Source: JAENVU01 sp963801105 | GTDB lineage: Bacteria; Actinomycetota; Acidimicrobiia; IMCC26256; JAENVU01 | Direction of reading: 5' to 3' | Assembly: GCA_963801105.1 (NCBI GenBank) | Contig: CAWDDH010000003.1 | Location: 3,038,001 to 3,102,000, forward strand | Length of the DNA: 64,000 nucleotides | Part shown: positions 1 through 8,665 of the stretch, one piece after another | How the letters are laid out: every line of letters starts with the position of its first letter | How positions within the stretch are numbered: position 1 is the stretch's first letter | The notes under the pieces: model-generated | Database searches by the model: none | Seen by the model: only the letters and a program-made list of their open reading frames with translations | What the model was told of the DNA's origin: nothing | Made by a program: the position numbers and the translations under genes

Positions 1-737
1 GGCCGGCCGAACTGCCGGCGATCGCGGGCGTACTCCGCCGCCGTGTCCACGCACCACTGCGACGCCCCGACCAGCTCGGCCCCGAAGAGCACCGCGGCGA
101 GATCCCGGACCCGCGCGGCGGAGAGTGCCGGGAGGAGGCGCGACCGCGCGACCGTCGCGTCCACCGTCACCTCGGCGACCCGACGCGTCCGGTCGACCGA
201 GGGCAGCTCGCGGGCCTCGAACTCACCGTCGAGCAGCACGATCCACCCCTGCCCGGTGTCCGCCACCACCAGCTCCGCGAGATGACCGGAGAGCACGGGA
301 GTCACCGTCCCCACCACCGCGAGCCGACCGTCGACGTCCGAGACCTCGACCGAACCCGTCAGTGCGACGGTCCCGACGAACCCGCAGGCCGCGAGGCCGG
401 AAAGGAACTCCGCCGCGTGATCGTCGCCCGCGTCGACCGCGGCCTGCAGCGCCGCGGCGGCGAGCGCGTGACCGAGGAACGGCCCGGGCGCGCCGGCCCG
501 ACCCAGCTCCTCGAGGACGACCGCGAGCTCGACGAGCCCGGCGCCCTCCCCCGCGTGCTCCTCCGCGACGTGGATACCTGGCCAGCCCTGGCCGGCCAGC
601 TCCTGCCAGAACACGGGCAGCGTCTCGTACGGAGCGTCGAGCAGCGCGCGCGGCACGGCGGGCGGACAGTGCCGCTCGACCCACCCGCGCACGGCGCGGT
701 GCAGCTCCTGGTGCTCGTCCATGATCCCGATCGCCAT
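1..737 (-). CDS. Acyl-CoA dehydrogenase, 3' part beyond window edge
   Basis: This gene reads leftward off the window edge, so only the first 245 codons are visible. The product begins MAIGIMDEHQ and shows the acyl-CoA dehydrogenase pattern of an N-terminal helical domain (LAGQGWPGIHVAEEHAGEGAG, about residues 47-66), the conserved EELGRAGAPGP segment and, at the cut, the YARDRRQFGRP signature that opens the C-terminal four-helix domain. Enzymes of this family are flavoproteins that oxidise acyl-CoA thioesters to 2,3-enoyl-CoA in the cytoplasm. It is most like the shorter, divergent FadE-type subunits that work in pairs. The ATG at 737 is supported by a TACGAT hexamer 8 nt upstream. It is divergent from the D-aminoacylase-type gene at 830 and shares a palindromic operator with it. 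The substrate is unknown. Confidence 0.85.
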   Translation of the reverse strand, partial: MAIGIMDEHQELHRAVRGWVERHCPPAVPRALLDAPYETLPVFWQELAGQGWPGIHVAEEHAGEGAGLVELAVVLEELGRAGAPGPFLGHALAAAALQAAVDAGDDHAAEFLSGLAACGFVGTVALTGSVEVSDVDGRLAVVGTVTPVLSGHLAELVVADTGQGWIVLLDGEFEARELPSVDRTRRVAEVTVDATVARSRLLPALSAARVRDLAAVLFGAELVGASQWCVDTAAEYARDRRQFGR

Positions 738-745
738 GGGCCCGG

Positions 746-751
746 ATCGTA
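746..751 (-). promoter_or_regulatory. -10 hexamer TACGAT, acyl-CoA dehydrogenase
   Basis: TACGAT on the minus strand lies 8 nt before the ATG at 737, the arrangement of a leaderless actinobacterial promoter. No clear -35 is visible; the adjacent palindrome at 766-786 lies where it would be. Confidence 0.45.
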
Positions 752-765
752 CGGTCCGCGCGTGC

Positions 766-786
766 GATCTGACGATCCGTCAGATC
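766..786. promoter_or_regulatory. Operator-like palindrome GATCTGACG-ATC-CGTCAGATC
   Basis: A perfect inverted repeat with 9-bp arms and a 3-bp spacer sits between divergent starts at 737 and 830. It lies just upstream of the minus-strand -10 (746-751) and 4 nt upstream of a plus-strand -10 candidate TAGGCT (791-796), so a bound repressor could silence both promoters. The core ATCTGACG-N3-CGTCAGAT recurs at 48618-48636 and, with mismatches, at 45153-45171. The size and symmetry fit a TetR-family operator, which is inference. Confidence 0.65.
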
Positions 787-829
787 CGCGTAGGCTCGGC
801 GCGATCGCGACCAGCGCCCAGGGGAACCC

Positions 830-2556
830 ATGACCGATCTCGTCATCACCGGAGGAACACTCGTCGACGGCACCGGCGCCGCGCCGAGGACGGCCGACGT
901 CGCGGTCGACGACGGTCGCATCACCGAGGTCGCCGACGCCGGTGCGCTCGCAGGCACGAGCGCCGACCGGACGATCGACGCCGACGGCCTGCTCGTGACC
1001 CCGGGCTTCGTGGACATCCACACCCACTTCGACGGCCAGATCACCTGGGACCCGCTCCTCACGCCGTCCTGCTGGCACGGCGTCACCACCGTCGTCTTCG
1101 GCAACTGCGGCGTCGGCTTCGCCCCGGCCCGCCCCGACAAGCACGACTGGCTCATCGGCCTGATGGAGGGCGTCGAGGACATCCCCGGCGCCGCGCTCTC
1201 CGAGGGCATCCAGTGGGGCTGGGAGTCCTACCCCGAGTACCTCGACGCGGTCGACCGGGTCCCGAAGTCGCTCGACGTCGGCTCGCAGGTCCCGCACGGT
1301 GCCGTGCGCGCCTACGTGATGGGCGACCGCGGCGCGAAGAACGAGCCGGCGACCGCGGACGACATCGCGGCCATGGCCGGAATCGTGCGCGACGCAATCG
1401 CGGCCGGCGCGCTCGGCGTGTCGACGTCACGCACGATCGCGCACATGGCCATCGACGGCGAGCCCGTGCCCGGCACCTTCGCGGCCGAGGACGAGCTGTT
1501 CGGCATCGGTCGCGCGCTGGCCGACGCGGGCGGAGGGATCTTCGAGCTCGCCCCCGCCGGTGCGCTCGGCGAGGACCTCGCCGCCCCCGACCGCGAGATG
1601 GACTGGATGCGCCGGCTCTCCGCGGCGATCGGGCGGCCGGTGAGCTTCGCCCTCACCCAGAACGACCACGACCCCGACAGCTGGCGGCGCATGCTCGAGC
1701 TCGCGGGACGAGGCCCGCGCCGAGGGCGCGCAGGTCCGCCCGCAGGTCGCCGGCCGTCCCGTCACGCTGCTGCTCGGGATTCGAGACCTTCCACCCGTTC
1801 GCGTACTGCCCGAGCTGGGCCGAGATCGGCCTGCTCGCGGTCCCCGAACGCGTCGCCCGGTTGCGCGTCGACGCCGGCCTGCGCGCCCGCCTCGTCACCG
1901 AGGCCTCCACCCCCGATCCCGCGATGCTGCAGTTCCTCGACCCGGCCAAGGCCTTCCCGCTCGGCGATCCGCCCAACTACGAGCCCGACCCGTCCGAGAG
2001 CATCGCGGCACGCGCGGCTGCCACCGGCCGCAACGTCTACGAGCTCTACCTCGACCTCCTCATGGAGAACGACGGGCGGGCGCTCGTGATGCGACCGCTG
2101 CTCAACTACACCGACGCCAACCTCGACGCGGTGCGCGAGATGCTGCTGCACCCGACGAGCGCCTGGGGTCTCGGCGACGGCGGTGCGCACTGCGGCACCA
2201 CGTGCGACGCGTCCACGCCGACGTTCATGCTGAGCCACTGGGCCCGCGACCGCACGCGCGAGCAACTGCCCGTCGAATGGGTCGTGCGCAAGATGACCTC
2301 CGAGACGGCCTCGCTCTACGGCCTCGGCGACCGAGGCACCGTGGCACCGGGCCTGCGTGCCGACCTCAACGTGATCGACCACGGCGGGCTGCGCCTGCAT
2401 GCTCCCGAGATGGTCTATGACCTTCCGGGTGGCGCCCGGCGGTTCATCCAGAAAGCCGACGGCTACGTCGCCACGGTCGTCGCCGGCGAGGTGACCTTCG
2501 AGCACGGCGAGGACACCGGTGCCCGGCCGGGCGCGCTCATCCGCGGCGCCCGCTGA
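830..2556 (+). pseudogene. D-aminoacylase-type amidohydrolase, interrupted by two frame breaks
   Basis: The intact sense of this gene is an N-acyl-D-amino-acid deacylase family metallohydrolase of about 575 residues. The N-terminal part (from ATG 830) has the composite beta domain and metal motif PGFVDIHTHFDGQ (HxH), then GNCGVGFAP and a long TIM-barrel segment. After EL at about 1700 the reading frame moves by +1 (1701-1708). The expected RDEARAEGAQVRPQVAG then reads in the next frame, and a second +1 move at about 1776-1783 restores FETFHPFAYCPSW and the rest through GLGDGGAHCGTTCDAS (late metal ligand region) to the stop at 2556. Conserved sequence on both sides argues for indels, probably sequencing errors. 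A paralogue at 53841-55537 is also broken. The stop overlaps the convergent patatin gene by 20 nt. It is probably controlled by the palindrome at 766-786. Confidence 0.8.
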
Positions 2557-3904
2557 CCTTCTCGATCTCGACGCCGCAGTTCCCGGGCGGCAACGGCGCG
2601 CCGGCGTCGGCACGACGCTGCACGAGTCGTCGCAGCGCGGCCAGGTCGCGTGCGCCCCGCTCGTCGGCGGCTCCGTCGGCGAGGATGGGCGGGGCGGCGG
2701 TGACGGCCGCGTCGCCCTGGAGCAGAGTCGGGACCGGGCCGCGGTGCTCCCGGAGGCGGACGCGCGTCAGCGCGATGTCGGTGCTCAGCGCGCACTGCTC
2801 CTCGTCGAGGTCGAGCAGCACGTCTGCGGCGCGCATGTAGCCGTAGTCGATCGAGGCGGCGATCAGCTCCGGGTCGATCGTCAGCGCGTCGTGGACATCG
2901 AACTCCGGGACGATGACCGTCACGCGCCGGCCCCAGCCCCGCGGCGGGTCGATCTCCTTGCGGAGGATCTCATCGGGCCCGATGTCGGCGGTCACGCGGC
3001 GCGCGATGTCGAACAGGCCCCGGTCGCTCGCGTCACTCCACTCGTCCACGCCCGGTGCCGACGCGACGACCGCGAAGATGTGACCCGCGCCGAGCCGGCC
3101 GAACGCGAGCGACAGCGGCAGGATCTCGCGCACCCCTCCGTCGACGTAGGTCTCGTCGCCCATCCGTGTCGGCGGGAAGACGACCGGGATGGAGGCGGAC
3201 GCGAGGACCGCGTCGTGGAGCGATACCGGCTCCCGGTCGATCGGCGTGCCGTCGCGCTCGGACATCCGACCCAGCTCGTCGACATAGTGCAGCTCGCCGC
3301 TCTCGAGGCTGACCGCGCCGACGCGCAACGTGAGCCCGGACGCGGCGACCTTGGCCGGATCGATCGAGCCCTCGACGATCGCGCGCACGGGGTCCATACG
3401 CAGCAGCGACTTCGCGCGCATTGCCTGGCGCAACGCGTCGACGGTGCCGTCGGCCTCGGGGGGATTCCGCACGATCTCGCCCAGCATCCGCATCACGACC
3501 CGTGCCTGGCTCCCCGCGGTGCCGTGCTCACCGGCCCGGCCGCGCAGCTCCGAGGCCCACGTGACCTGTGAACGGAGCTTGTCGAGCCACGGCTCGGTGA
3601 GCCACATGTCCGAGTTCGACGCGAGCCCGCGCCAGATGGCCTCGAGCTCGTCGATCGCGCGGGTGCCGGACTCCTCGTCGTCGCCCTCCGCGAGCTTGGC
3701 CGCGATGATCGCCCCGACCGAGCTGCCCACGAGGATCGCGGGGCGGACGTTCAGGTCGTCGTAGAGGTAGCGCAGGACGCCGACCTCGAAGCTGCCCTGG
3801 GAGCCCCCGCCGCTCAGGACGAACGCGATCGGACGGCGGGCGAGGCGGCGCCGCAGGTTCGTGCGCGCCGCGCGCACGATGCGGGTGACGTCGAGCTCCG
3901 CCAT
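2537..3904 (-). CDS. Patatin-like phospholipase
   Basis: This is a 455-residue patatin-family serine acyl hydrolase. Visible are the oxyanion glycine-rich loop SGGGSQGSFE (about residues 31-40), the nucleophile elbow GSSVG (about 60-64) and the catalytic aspartate motif DGG in YVDGGVREILPL. Together these give the Ser-Asp dyad of the fold. Bacterial members hydrolyse phospholipids or other acyl esters and may be cytoplasmic or membrane-associated; no signal peptide or membrane span is seen here. It lies 17 nt downstream of a ferredoxin gene and is probably co-transcribed with it from TAGGTT near 4157. The substrate cannot be told from sequence. Confidence 0.88.
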   Translation of the reverse strand: MAELDVTRIVRAARTNLRRRLARRPIAFVLSGGGSQGSFEVGVLRYLYDDLNVRPAILVGSSVGAIIAAKLAEGDDEESGTRAIDELEAIWRGLASNSDMWLTEPWLDKLRSQVTWASELRGRAGEHGTAGSQARVVMRMLGEIVRNPPEADGTVDALRQAMRAKSLLRMDPVRAIVEGSIDPAKVAASGLTLRVGAVSLESGELHYVDELGRMSERDGTPIDREPVSLHDAVLASASIPVVFPPTRMGDETYVDGGVREILPLSLAFGRLGAGHIFAVVASAPGVDEWSDASDRGLFDIARRVTADIGPDEILRKEIDPPRGWGRRVTVIVPEFDVHDALTIDPELIAASIDYGYMRAADVLLDLDEEQCALSTDIALTRVRLREHRGPVPTLLQGDAAVTAAPPILADGAADERGARDLAALRRLVQRRADAGAPLPPGNCGVEIEKVSGRRG

Positions 3905-3921
3905 CCGGCGGCCTCCGGTGG

Positions 3922-4131
3922 TCAGACGATCTTCTCGCCGTCACGGAACACCGTGATGGCCTGGGTCGGACAGCCCTGCGCGGCGAGGAGGATCTTGTCC
4001 TCCGGCTCCCCCGCCGGGTCCACGACGATGGCGATACCGTCGTCGTCCAGGTCGAAGACGCCCGGCGCCCAGAACGAGCAGTTCCCGGACCCCATGCAGA
4101 CGTCCCGGTTGATGTCGATCGTCAATGCCAC
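3922..4131 (-). CDS. Small 3Fe-4S-type ferredoxin
   Basis: This 69-residue acidic protein has three conserved cysteines, CMGSGNC near the N-terminus (residues 12 and 18) and GCPTQAI near the C-terminus (residue 54). That is the pattern of monocluster ferredoxins which donate electrons to actinobacterial cytochromes P450. The GTG start at 4131 has a strong GAGGAGG ribosome-binding site. No P450 is adjacent, but two are in the window (7456-8652 and 31595-32774) and either could be a partner. The missing fourth cysteine of a 4Fe-4S binding motif suggests a 3Fe-4S cluster. It is the first gene of a likely two-gene unit with the patatin. Confidence 0.85.
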   Translation of the reverse strand: MALTIDINRDVCMGSGNCSFWAPGVFDLDDDGIAIVVDPAGEPEDKILLAAQGCPTQAITVFRDGEKIV

Positions 4132-4176
4132 CGCGGCAACCTCCTCGAGCTGATCGGGTCAACCTACCGTCTCGGG

Positions 4177-4734
4177 TCACACGGCCTTCGCCAGCTCCCT
4201 GGCGAGCGCCGTCAGCGGCTCGACCTTGGTGCTCACGTCGACGGCCGAGCCCCCGGAGTAGTTCAGCGCCCCCGTCCTGGCGCCGGCGACGAACTGGATG
4301 TCGACGACGTGGCCCGCCTCGTTGACGTTGATGAAGGCCCGGTCCCCCACCCCGGGGAGCGACCTCGCCGTGGGGAACACCTTCCTGCCGTAGTACGCCG
4401 CGCTCGGATACACGCGCGCCTGCAGGAGGTTGCGGACGGTGAAGGACTCGTTGACACCCTGATAGATGCAGACGCCGAGCGCACCGCCCTGGGTGCCCTC
4501 CGGGTCGGTCCGCTGCGCCGGCGCGCCGAACACCGTCGCGGCGTCGTCGGCCGTGATCGCCGTGCAGACGTCGACCGCGTCCGCTCCGGCCTTCGTCGTC
4601 GTGGTCGAGCCCGCCGTGGGGCGATCGGGTCCAGCCGACTCCGAGCTGCTCGTACACGCGGCCCCGGCGACGACCAGCACCCCGCACGTCACGACGAGCA
4701 GCCACCATCGAGACCGGGTCGTCGTCCGCGCCAT
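4177..4734 (-). CDS. Putative lipoprotein, DUF3558-like
   Basis: The product has 185 residues and begins with a basic stretch followed by a hydrophobic segment (WWLLVVTCGVLVV) and the lipobox VAGAAC, so it should be exported and lipid-anchored at about residue 26. A Ser/Thr-rich linker follows, then a small domain with DVCTAITADDAATVFG and a second cysteine in VCIYQG, the pattern of DUF3558-type actinobacterial lipoproteins. An in-frame ATG lies 10 codons upstream (4764), but ATG 4734 has AGGAGGGG just before it and gives a normal signal peptide. The role is unknown. It is separated from the ferredoxin by 45 nt. Confidence 0.75.
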   Translation of the reverse strand: MARTTTRSRWWLLVVTCGVLVVAGAACTSSSESAGPDRPTAGSTTTTKAGADAVDVCTAITADDAATVFGAPAQRTDPEGTQGGALGVCIYQGVNESFTVRNLLQARVYPSAAYYGRKVFPTARSLPGVGDRAFINVNEAGHVVDIQFVAGARTGALNYSGGSAVDVSTKVEPLTALARELAKAV

Positions 4735-4844
4735 CGCACCCCTCCTGGCCACCCGACCGGACACCGTACGCGGCGGACCCGGGAACCGCGTCGACCCGCG
4801 CCGCAGCGAGGCACCGGTAGCCTGCGCCGAGGGGACGAACGACG

Positions 4845-6071
4845 ATGGTGAAGCTCAACTGGCGGAAATCCGAGACCCACGGGCTGCTGCCCGATCCGGA
4901 GCCCCGCGCGATCCGCCACACGCTCGTCTCGGTCGACGACCACCTCGTCGAGCCGCCCGACATGTTCGCCGGTCGGCTCCCGGCCCGGCTCCAGGGGTCG
5001 GCGCCGCGGGTGGTCGAGACCGCCGAGGGCCACGAGGTGTGGGAGTTCGACGGGCAGATCTTCTTCCAGGTCGGCCTCAACGCCGTGGTCGGACGCGATC
5101 GCCGCGACTGGCTCGTGGAGCCGACCCGCTTCGACGAGATGCGTCCCGGCTGCTTCGACGTCGACGCCCGCGTCCGCGACATGGACCTCAACGGCGTGTG
5201 GGCGTCGGTCAACTTCCCGAGCCAGATCACCGGCTTCTGCGGATCGGTGTTCTCGCGATGTCCCGACCCGGACCTCGGACTCGCGGTCACCCGCGCGTGG
5301 AACGACTGGTTCTTCGAGGAGTGGTACGGCGCGCACCCCGAGCGGTTCGTGCCGATGGGGATCACGTTCCTCGGCGATCCCGAGCGGGGTGCCGAGGAGA
5401 TCCGGCGCAACGCCGCACGGGGGTTCCGGGCGGTCACCCTGCCCGAACAGCCGCACCGGATCGACATGCCGTCGATCTTCTCGGGGTGGTGGGACCCGAT
5501 CATCGCGGCGTGCGCCGAGACCGGCACCGTGATCTGCCTCCACGTCGGATCCACCGGGGTCGCGGCGATGCCGGCCGACGCGCCGATGGTGCCGCTCGCC
5601 GCGACGCTCTTCGGCCAGATCTCACTCGCCGCGTGCGCCGAATGGCTCTGGTCCGGATACGCGGTCCGCCATCCCGATCTGAAGATCGCGATGAGCGAAG
5701 GCGGCATCGGGTGGGTCGCGATGCTCCACGATCGGCTCGAGAACATCGTGGACCGCTCGGGCTACGGCCACTACTTCGGCGGTGACCTGCGCCCGGCCGA
5801 GGTGCTCGGGCGGAACTTCTGGTTCTGCACCATCGACGACCCGTCGACGATCGCGACGCGCGCGACCGTCGGGGTCGACCACATCATGTTCGAGACCGAC
5901 TACCCGCACGGCGACGGCACCTGGCCCGACTCGCAGCAGGTCTTCACCGACGTCTTCGGTGCCCTCCCGCCCGACGAGATCGCGATGATCAGCCACGAGA
6001 ACGCCGCCGCGCTGTTCCGTCACCCGTTGCCGCCCGCGGGATCTCCCCACGCGGTCGGCATGCGGCACTGA
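4845..6071 (+). CDS. Amidohydrolase_2 family metal-dependent hydrolase (copy 1)
   Basis: The 408-residue product is a TIM-barrel amidohydrolase of the ACMSD-like amidohydrolase_2 family. The first strand reads VSVDDHLVEPPDMF, with DxH in place of the usual HxH pair. Later landmarks are NFPSQ, the AWNDWFFEEW helix, CLHVGS (histidine after beta-4/5), MSEGGIGWV and FETDYPHGDGTWP with the late aspartate. Family members perform hydrolytic, decarboxylating or hydratase reactions on carboxylate substrates. It has two paralogues here, at 30301 and 47378, all about 407-427 residues. GAGGGGA precedes the ATG, and a TAGCCT hexamer lies near 4819. It is monocistronic. The precise substrate is unknown. 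Confidence 0.85.
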   Translation: MVKLNWRKSETHGLLPDPEPRAIRHTLVSVDDHLVEPPDMFAGRLPARLQGSAPRVVETAEGHEVWEFDGQIFFQVGLNAVVGRDRRDWLVEPTRFDEMRPGCFDVDARVRDMDLNGVWASVNFPSQITGFCGSVFSRCPDPDLGLAVTRAWNDWFFEEWYGAHPERFVPMGITFLGDPERGAEEIRRNAARGFRAVTLPEQPHRIDMPSIFSGWWDPIIAACAETGTVICLHVGSTGVAAMPADAPMVPLAATLFGQISLAACAEWLWSGYAVRHPDLKIAMSEGGIGWVAMLHDRLENIVDRSGYGHYFGGDLRPAEVLGRNFWFCTIDDPSTIATRATVGVDHIMFETDYPHGDGTWPDSQQVFTDVFGALPPDEIAMISHENAAALFRHPLPPAGSPHAVGMRH

Positions 6072-6171
6072 CGAATACCACTCAGGAGACGTGACGCCCG
6101 GGTGGGCGGGCGGTGGGGCATGCGGCTGCTGACTCGTCGCGGCACACAACTGCTCGGGCACCCGGACTCAG

Positions 6172-7353
6172 TCACGGCCCGCGGATCTCGACACCGCGAG
6201 GGTCGATGAAGTGGGCGTCGTCGCCGTCGAACTTCACGATCCAGCCGGGTCTGTGGACCAGGTGGTGGTGGTAGTCACAGAGCAGGATCAGGTTCGACAG
6301 GTCGGTGCGGCCGCCGACGCGCCAGTGGACGACGTGGTGGGCGTCGGTCCAGGCCGGGGGCCGCGTGCAGCCGGGGAACCGGCAGCCGCCGTCGCGGACA
6401 CTGAGGGCGCGGCGTTGCGCGCGGTTGACGACCCGTGACTCCCGGCCGGTGTCGATGGGGACCGAGTCGGGGCCGAGCACCACGCGTGAGACGTCACAGT
6501 CGCAGAGGAGCCGCTCGATCGTCGAAGCGGTCATGAGGCCGGTGTAGCTCCCGTCGAGCCGGCCCGGCGCGCCGTTGGTGAGGGTCGCCCAGTCGACGAC
6601 CGCGGTCATGGAGGGCCGGGCCCGTGCGGATCCGTCCGGTCCGGACCGACCGACGGCCGCCATCGCGACACGGGCCATGGTGACGAGCGCGTCGACGCGG
6701 CGCCGTCCCGCAGACCGCGGGTCGTCGTCGCCGGGCGGGTCGGTGAAGTGGTGGATCGCGCCGACGACGACCTCGGCGGCGTCCTCCGACAGGTCCACGC
6801 TGAGGTAGGTGCGCCCGGCGTAGGTCTGCGCGATCGACAAGCCGTCGAGGTCGCGTGGACAGGTGCCGTCGGCGGTCGCCAGGTTCCGGAATCGCCTGCA
6901 GGCCTTCACGAGCTCGCGGTCGAGCCGGTCCCGGGCCAGACCCAGCAGGGACGGTTCGACCGCGGTGAGCTTCAGGTCGTGCCCGTCCACGCGCGCGCCG
7001 ATGATGGTGCGGGCCGCGGTCGCGGTGATCTCACCCTCCCGCCACGCCCGACCCGTCTCGACCAGGGGTCCGGCACAGGCGTCGCCCGCCTCGATCGCGC
7101 CACGAGCCTCGCCGTGGCGCATCCCGGTGTGGTGTCGCAGCCACGCCATCGTCGACGACGAGCCGTCCGCCGCCCCGACCCCCCGCTGATGTCCGAGGTG
7201 GGCGACGCGGGCAAGGTGGCCCAGCACGCGGTCGACGGCGGCCTGGGCGCCGATGAGCTCGTCCCTGATCTCCTGGTCCGTGAGCGACGCGGGATCGACG
7301 GCGATCACGGCATCGACCGCCGTGTGCAATGTCCCCATCCGTCCGCCGAACAT
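6172..7353 (-). CDS. DUF222 / HNH endonuclease protein (13E12-type), copy 1
   Basis: This 393-residue protein has an N-terminal helical DUF222 domain (residues about 1-270) and a C-terminal HNH nuclease domain, seen as CRFPGCTRPPAWTDAHHVVHW followed by LILLCDYHHHLVH. Actinobacteria carry many such genes; several mycobacterial members are LexA-regulated. A longer in-frame start at 7404 exists, but ATG 7353 is exactly 7 nt after a TAGACT -10 (7361-7366), and a LexA-type palindrome overlaps the start codon, so I prefer 7353. A paralogue of similar length and layout is at 36136-37368. There is no transposase or intein context. The biological role is unknown; a DNA-damage-linked nuclease is the best guess. 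Confidence 0.88.
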   Translation of the reverse strand: MFGGRMGTLHTAVDAVIAVDPASLTDQEIRDELIGAQAAVDRVLGHLARVAHLGHQRGVGAADGSSSTMAWLRHHTGMRHGEARGAIEAGDACAGPLVETGRAWREGEITATAARTIIGARVDGHDLKLTAVEPSLLGLARDRLDRELVKACRRFRNLATADGTCPRDLDGLSIAQTYAGRTYLSVDLSEDAAEVVVGAIHHFTDPPGDDDPRSAGRRRVDALVTMARVAMAAVGRSGPDGSARARPSMTAVVDWATLTNGAPGRLDGSYTGLMTASTIERLLCDCDVSRVVLGPDSVPIDTGRESRVVNRAQRRALSVRDGGCRFPGCTRPPAWTDAHHVVHWRVGGRTDLSNLILLCDYHHHLVHRPGWIVKFDGDDAHFIDPRGVEIRGP

Positions 7354-7360
7354 ACGTTCG
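7347..7360. promoter_or_regulatory. LexA/SOS-box-like palindrome CGAAC-ATAC-GTTCG
   Basis: This matches the Gram-positive LexA box core GAAC-N4-GTTC, extended to CGAAC-N4-GTTCG. It runs over the first codon of the DUF222-HNH gene (ATG 7353-7351) and lies immediately downstream of its -10 TAGACT (7361-7366), where repressor would block the predicted leaderless start. An equivalent site precedes the second DUF222-HNH gene (36108-36121). Confidence 0.75.
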
Positions 7361-7366
7361 AGTCTA
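7361..7366 (-). promoter_or_regulatory. -10 hexamer TAGACT, DUF222-HNH copy 1
   Basis: TAGACT lies 7 nt before the ATG at 7353, giving a predicted transcript starting at or next to the start codon. The same -10 to ATG distance is seen at the second copy. Confidence 0.55.
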
Positions 7367-7455
7367 CCTGGGGGGTGCGACACACCTCGCGGCGAACGCG
7401 CCACCCGCCGCCGACCATCGCCCTCGGAAACGGCCCGGCGCCCGAGCCACCGCCA

Positions 7456-8652
7456 TCAGGCCGGGTCGAAGACCACCGGCAGTGTGGTGGGCGACCGGAA
7501 CCGCTCGCCGTGGATGTGCACGTCGTCGGCCTCCCAGCGGTCCCGATCGGGCGCCAGGTTCGGGCAGCGGTCCAGCAGCCGGTTGACCGCGGTCATCATC
7601 TCCATCCGGGCCAGATGCATCCCGAGACACATGTGGACGCCATGGCCGAACGCGATGTGCGGCTGCGGCGCCCGGAAGATGTCGAGGTCGTCGGGCCGCT
7701 CCCAACGGGTCTCGTCGTGGTTCGCCGCTCCGATGTTGACGGTCACGAAGCTCCCTCGAGGAATCATGACCCCCGCGACCTCGGTGTCGCGGGCGCACTC
7801 CCGCGACGTGATGAGGAGCGGACCCTCCCAGCGGATCGTCTCCTCGATCGCCTGGGGCATGAGCTCGCGGTCAGCGCGCAGCGCCTCGAGTTGATCGGGG
7901 TTGGTGAGCAACCCGTACAGGAAGCTGCCCGTCGCGCGGTAGGTCGTCTCGGCACCGGCGGGCAGGAGCAGACGAAGGAACGAGAAGATCTCCTCGTCGC
8001 CGAGGCGCTCGCCGTCGAGCTCGGCCGTGGTCAGCTCGCTGATGATGTCGGTCCCGGGGTGCGTCCGACGCTCGTCCATGATGCCGGCGAAGTACTCCCG
8101 CAGCTCCTCGCTCGCGAGGATCCCCTCCTCGGGCCGGACCGCGACGTTGATCAGCGCGAGCGCGCGGGGGTGGAAGAACGCATGGTCCTCCCGCGGCAGG
8201 CCGAGGATCGCGGCGATGACCTGCGCGGGGTAGTGGTAGGTGAACTCGCTCACGAGATCCGCCTCGCCCCGCGCCACGAACCCGTCGATCATCTCGTCGA
8301 CGACCGGGACGACGAGGTCCTCGTCCCAGTGCGCGAGCACCCGGGCGCGGAACGCCTGCGCGACCAGCGTCCGCAGCCGCCGGTGCTCGGGCTCGTCCAT
8401 GCCCACGAGCGGGTACGGGCCCATCACGACGCTCATGAACTCCCGGATCGAGCCCGACGGGAAGGCCTCGTGATCGCGCATGACCTGCGAGACGAGCTCG
8501 TACGGGTAGATCTCGTACCCGCCGTCCGCCATGAGCTCCACGGGCGAGTCCGCCCGCTTCCCGCGGAACGCGGGGTACGGATCGCGCAGGTCGCCGGCCA
8601 CACCGGAGAACTGCGCCATCGGGTCGAAGGGGACCGCCGTCGTTGCTGACAT
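7456..8652 (-). CDS. Cytochrome P450 (copy 1)
   Basis: The 398-residue product is a complete soluble bacterial P450. The I-helix oxygen-binding motif reads PAGAETTYRA, the K-helix ExxR is EETIRWEG, and the haem-cysteine loop is FGHGVHMCLG near residue 345. No signal or membrane anchor is present, as expected for class I actinobacterial enzymes fed by a ferredoxin such as the one at 3922-4131. The start MSATTAVPFD is fixed by a TAAGCT -10 (8660-8665) exactly 7 nt upstream; an open frame continues further upstream but lacks P450 sequence. The palindrome GCTGAC-N6-GTCAGC overlaps promoter and start. The neighbouring FGGY kinase begins a separate unit. The substrate is unknown. Confidence 0.92.
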   Translation of the reverse strand: MSATTAVPFDPMAQFSGVAGDLRDPYPAFRGKRADSPVELMADGGYEIYPYELVSQVMRDHEAFPSGSIREFMSVVMGPYPLVGMDEPEHRRLRTLVAQAFRARVLAHWDEDLVVPVVDEMIDGFVARGEADLVSEFTYHYPAQVIAAILGLPREDHAFFHPRALALINVAVRPEEGILASEELREYFAGIMDERRTHPGTDIISELTTAELDGERLGDEEIFSFLRLLLPAGAETTYRATGSFLYGLLTNPDQLEALRADRELMPQAIEETIRWEGPLLITSRECARDTEVAGVMIPRGSFVTVNIGAANHDETRWERPDDLDIFRAPQPHIAFGHGVHMCLGMHLARMEMMTAVNRLLDRCPNLAPDRDRWEADDVHIHGERFRSPTTLPVVFDPA

Positions 8653-8665
8653 TCGCGTCAGCTTA
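8645..8665 (-). promoter_or_regulatory. P450 promoter with operator-like palindrome GCTGAC-N6-GTCAGC
   Basis: The inverted repeat (8645-8662) has 6-bp arms and overlaps both the -10 TAAGCT (8660-8665) and the P450 ATG. On the plus strand it reads CTGACATTCGCGTCAG, very like sites at 12616-12631 and 18098-18113. Confidence 0.5.

Noticed and set aside
6172..7404. DUF222-HNH genes as transposase or intein remnants
   Set aside because: Both are full-length with intact HNH motifs, their own promoters and no terminal repeats or target-site duplications.
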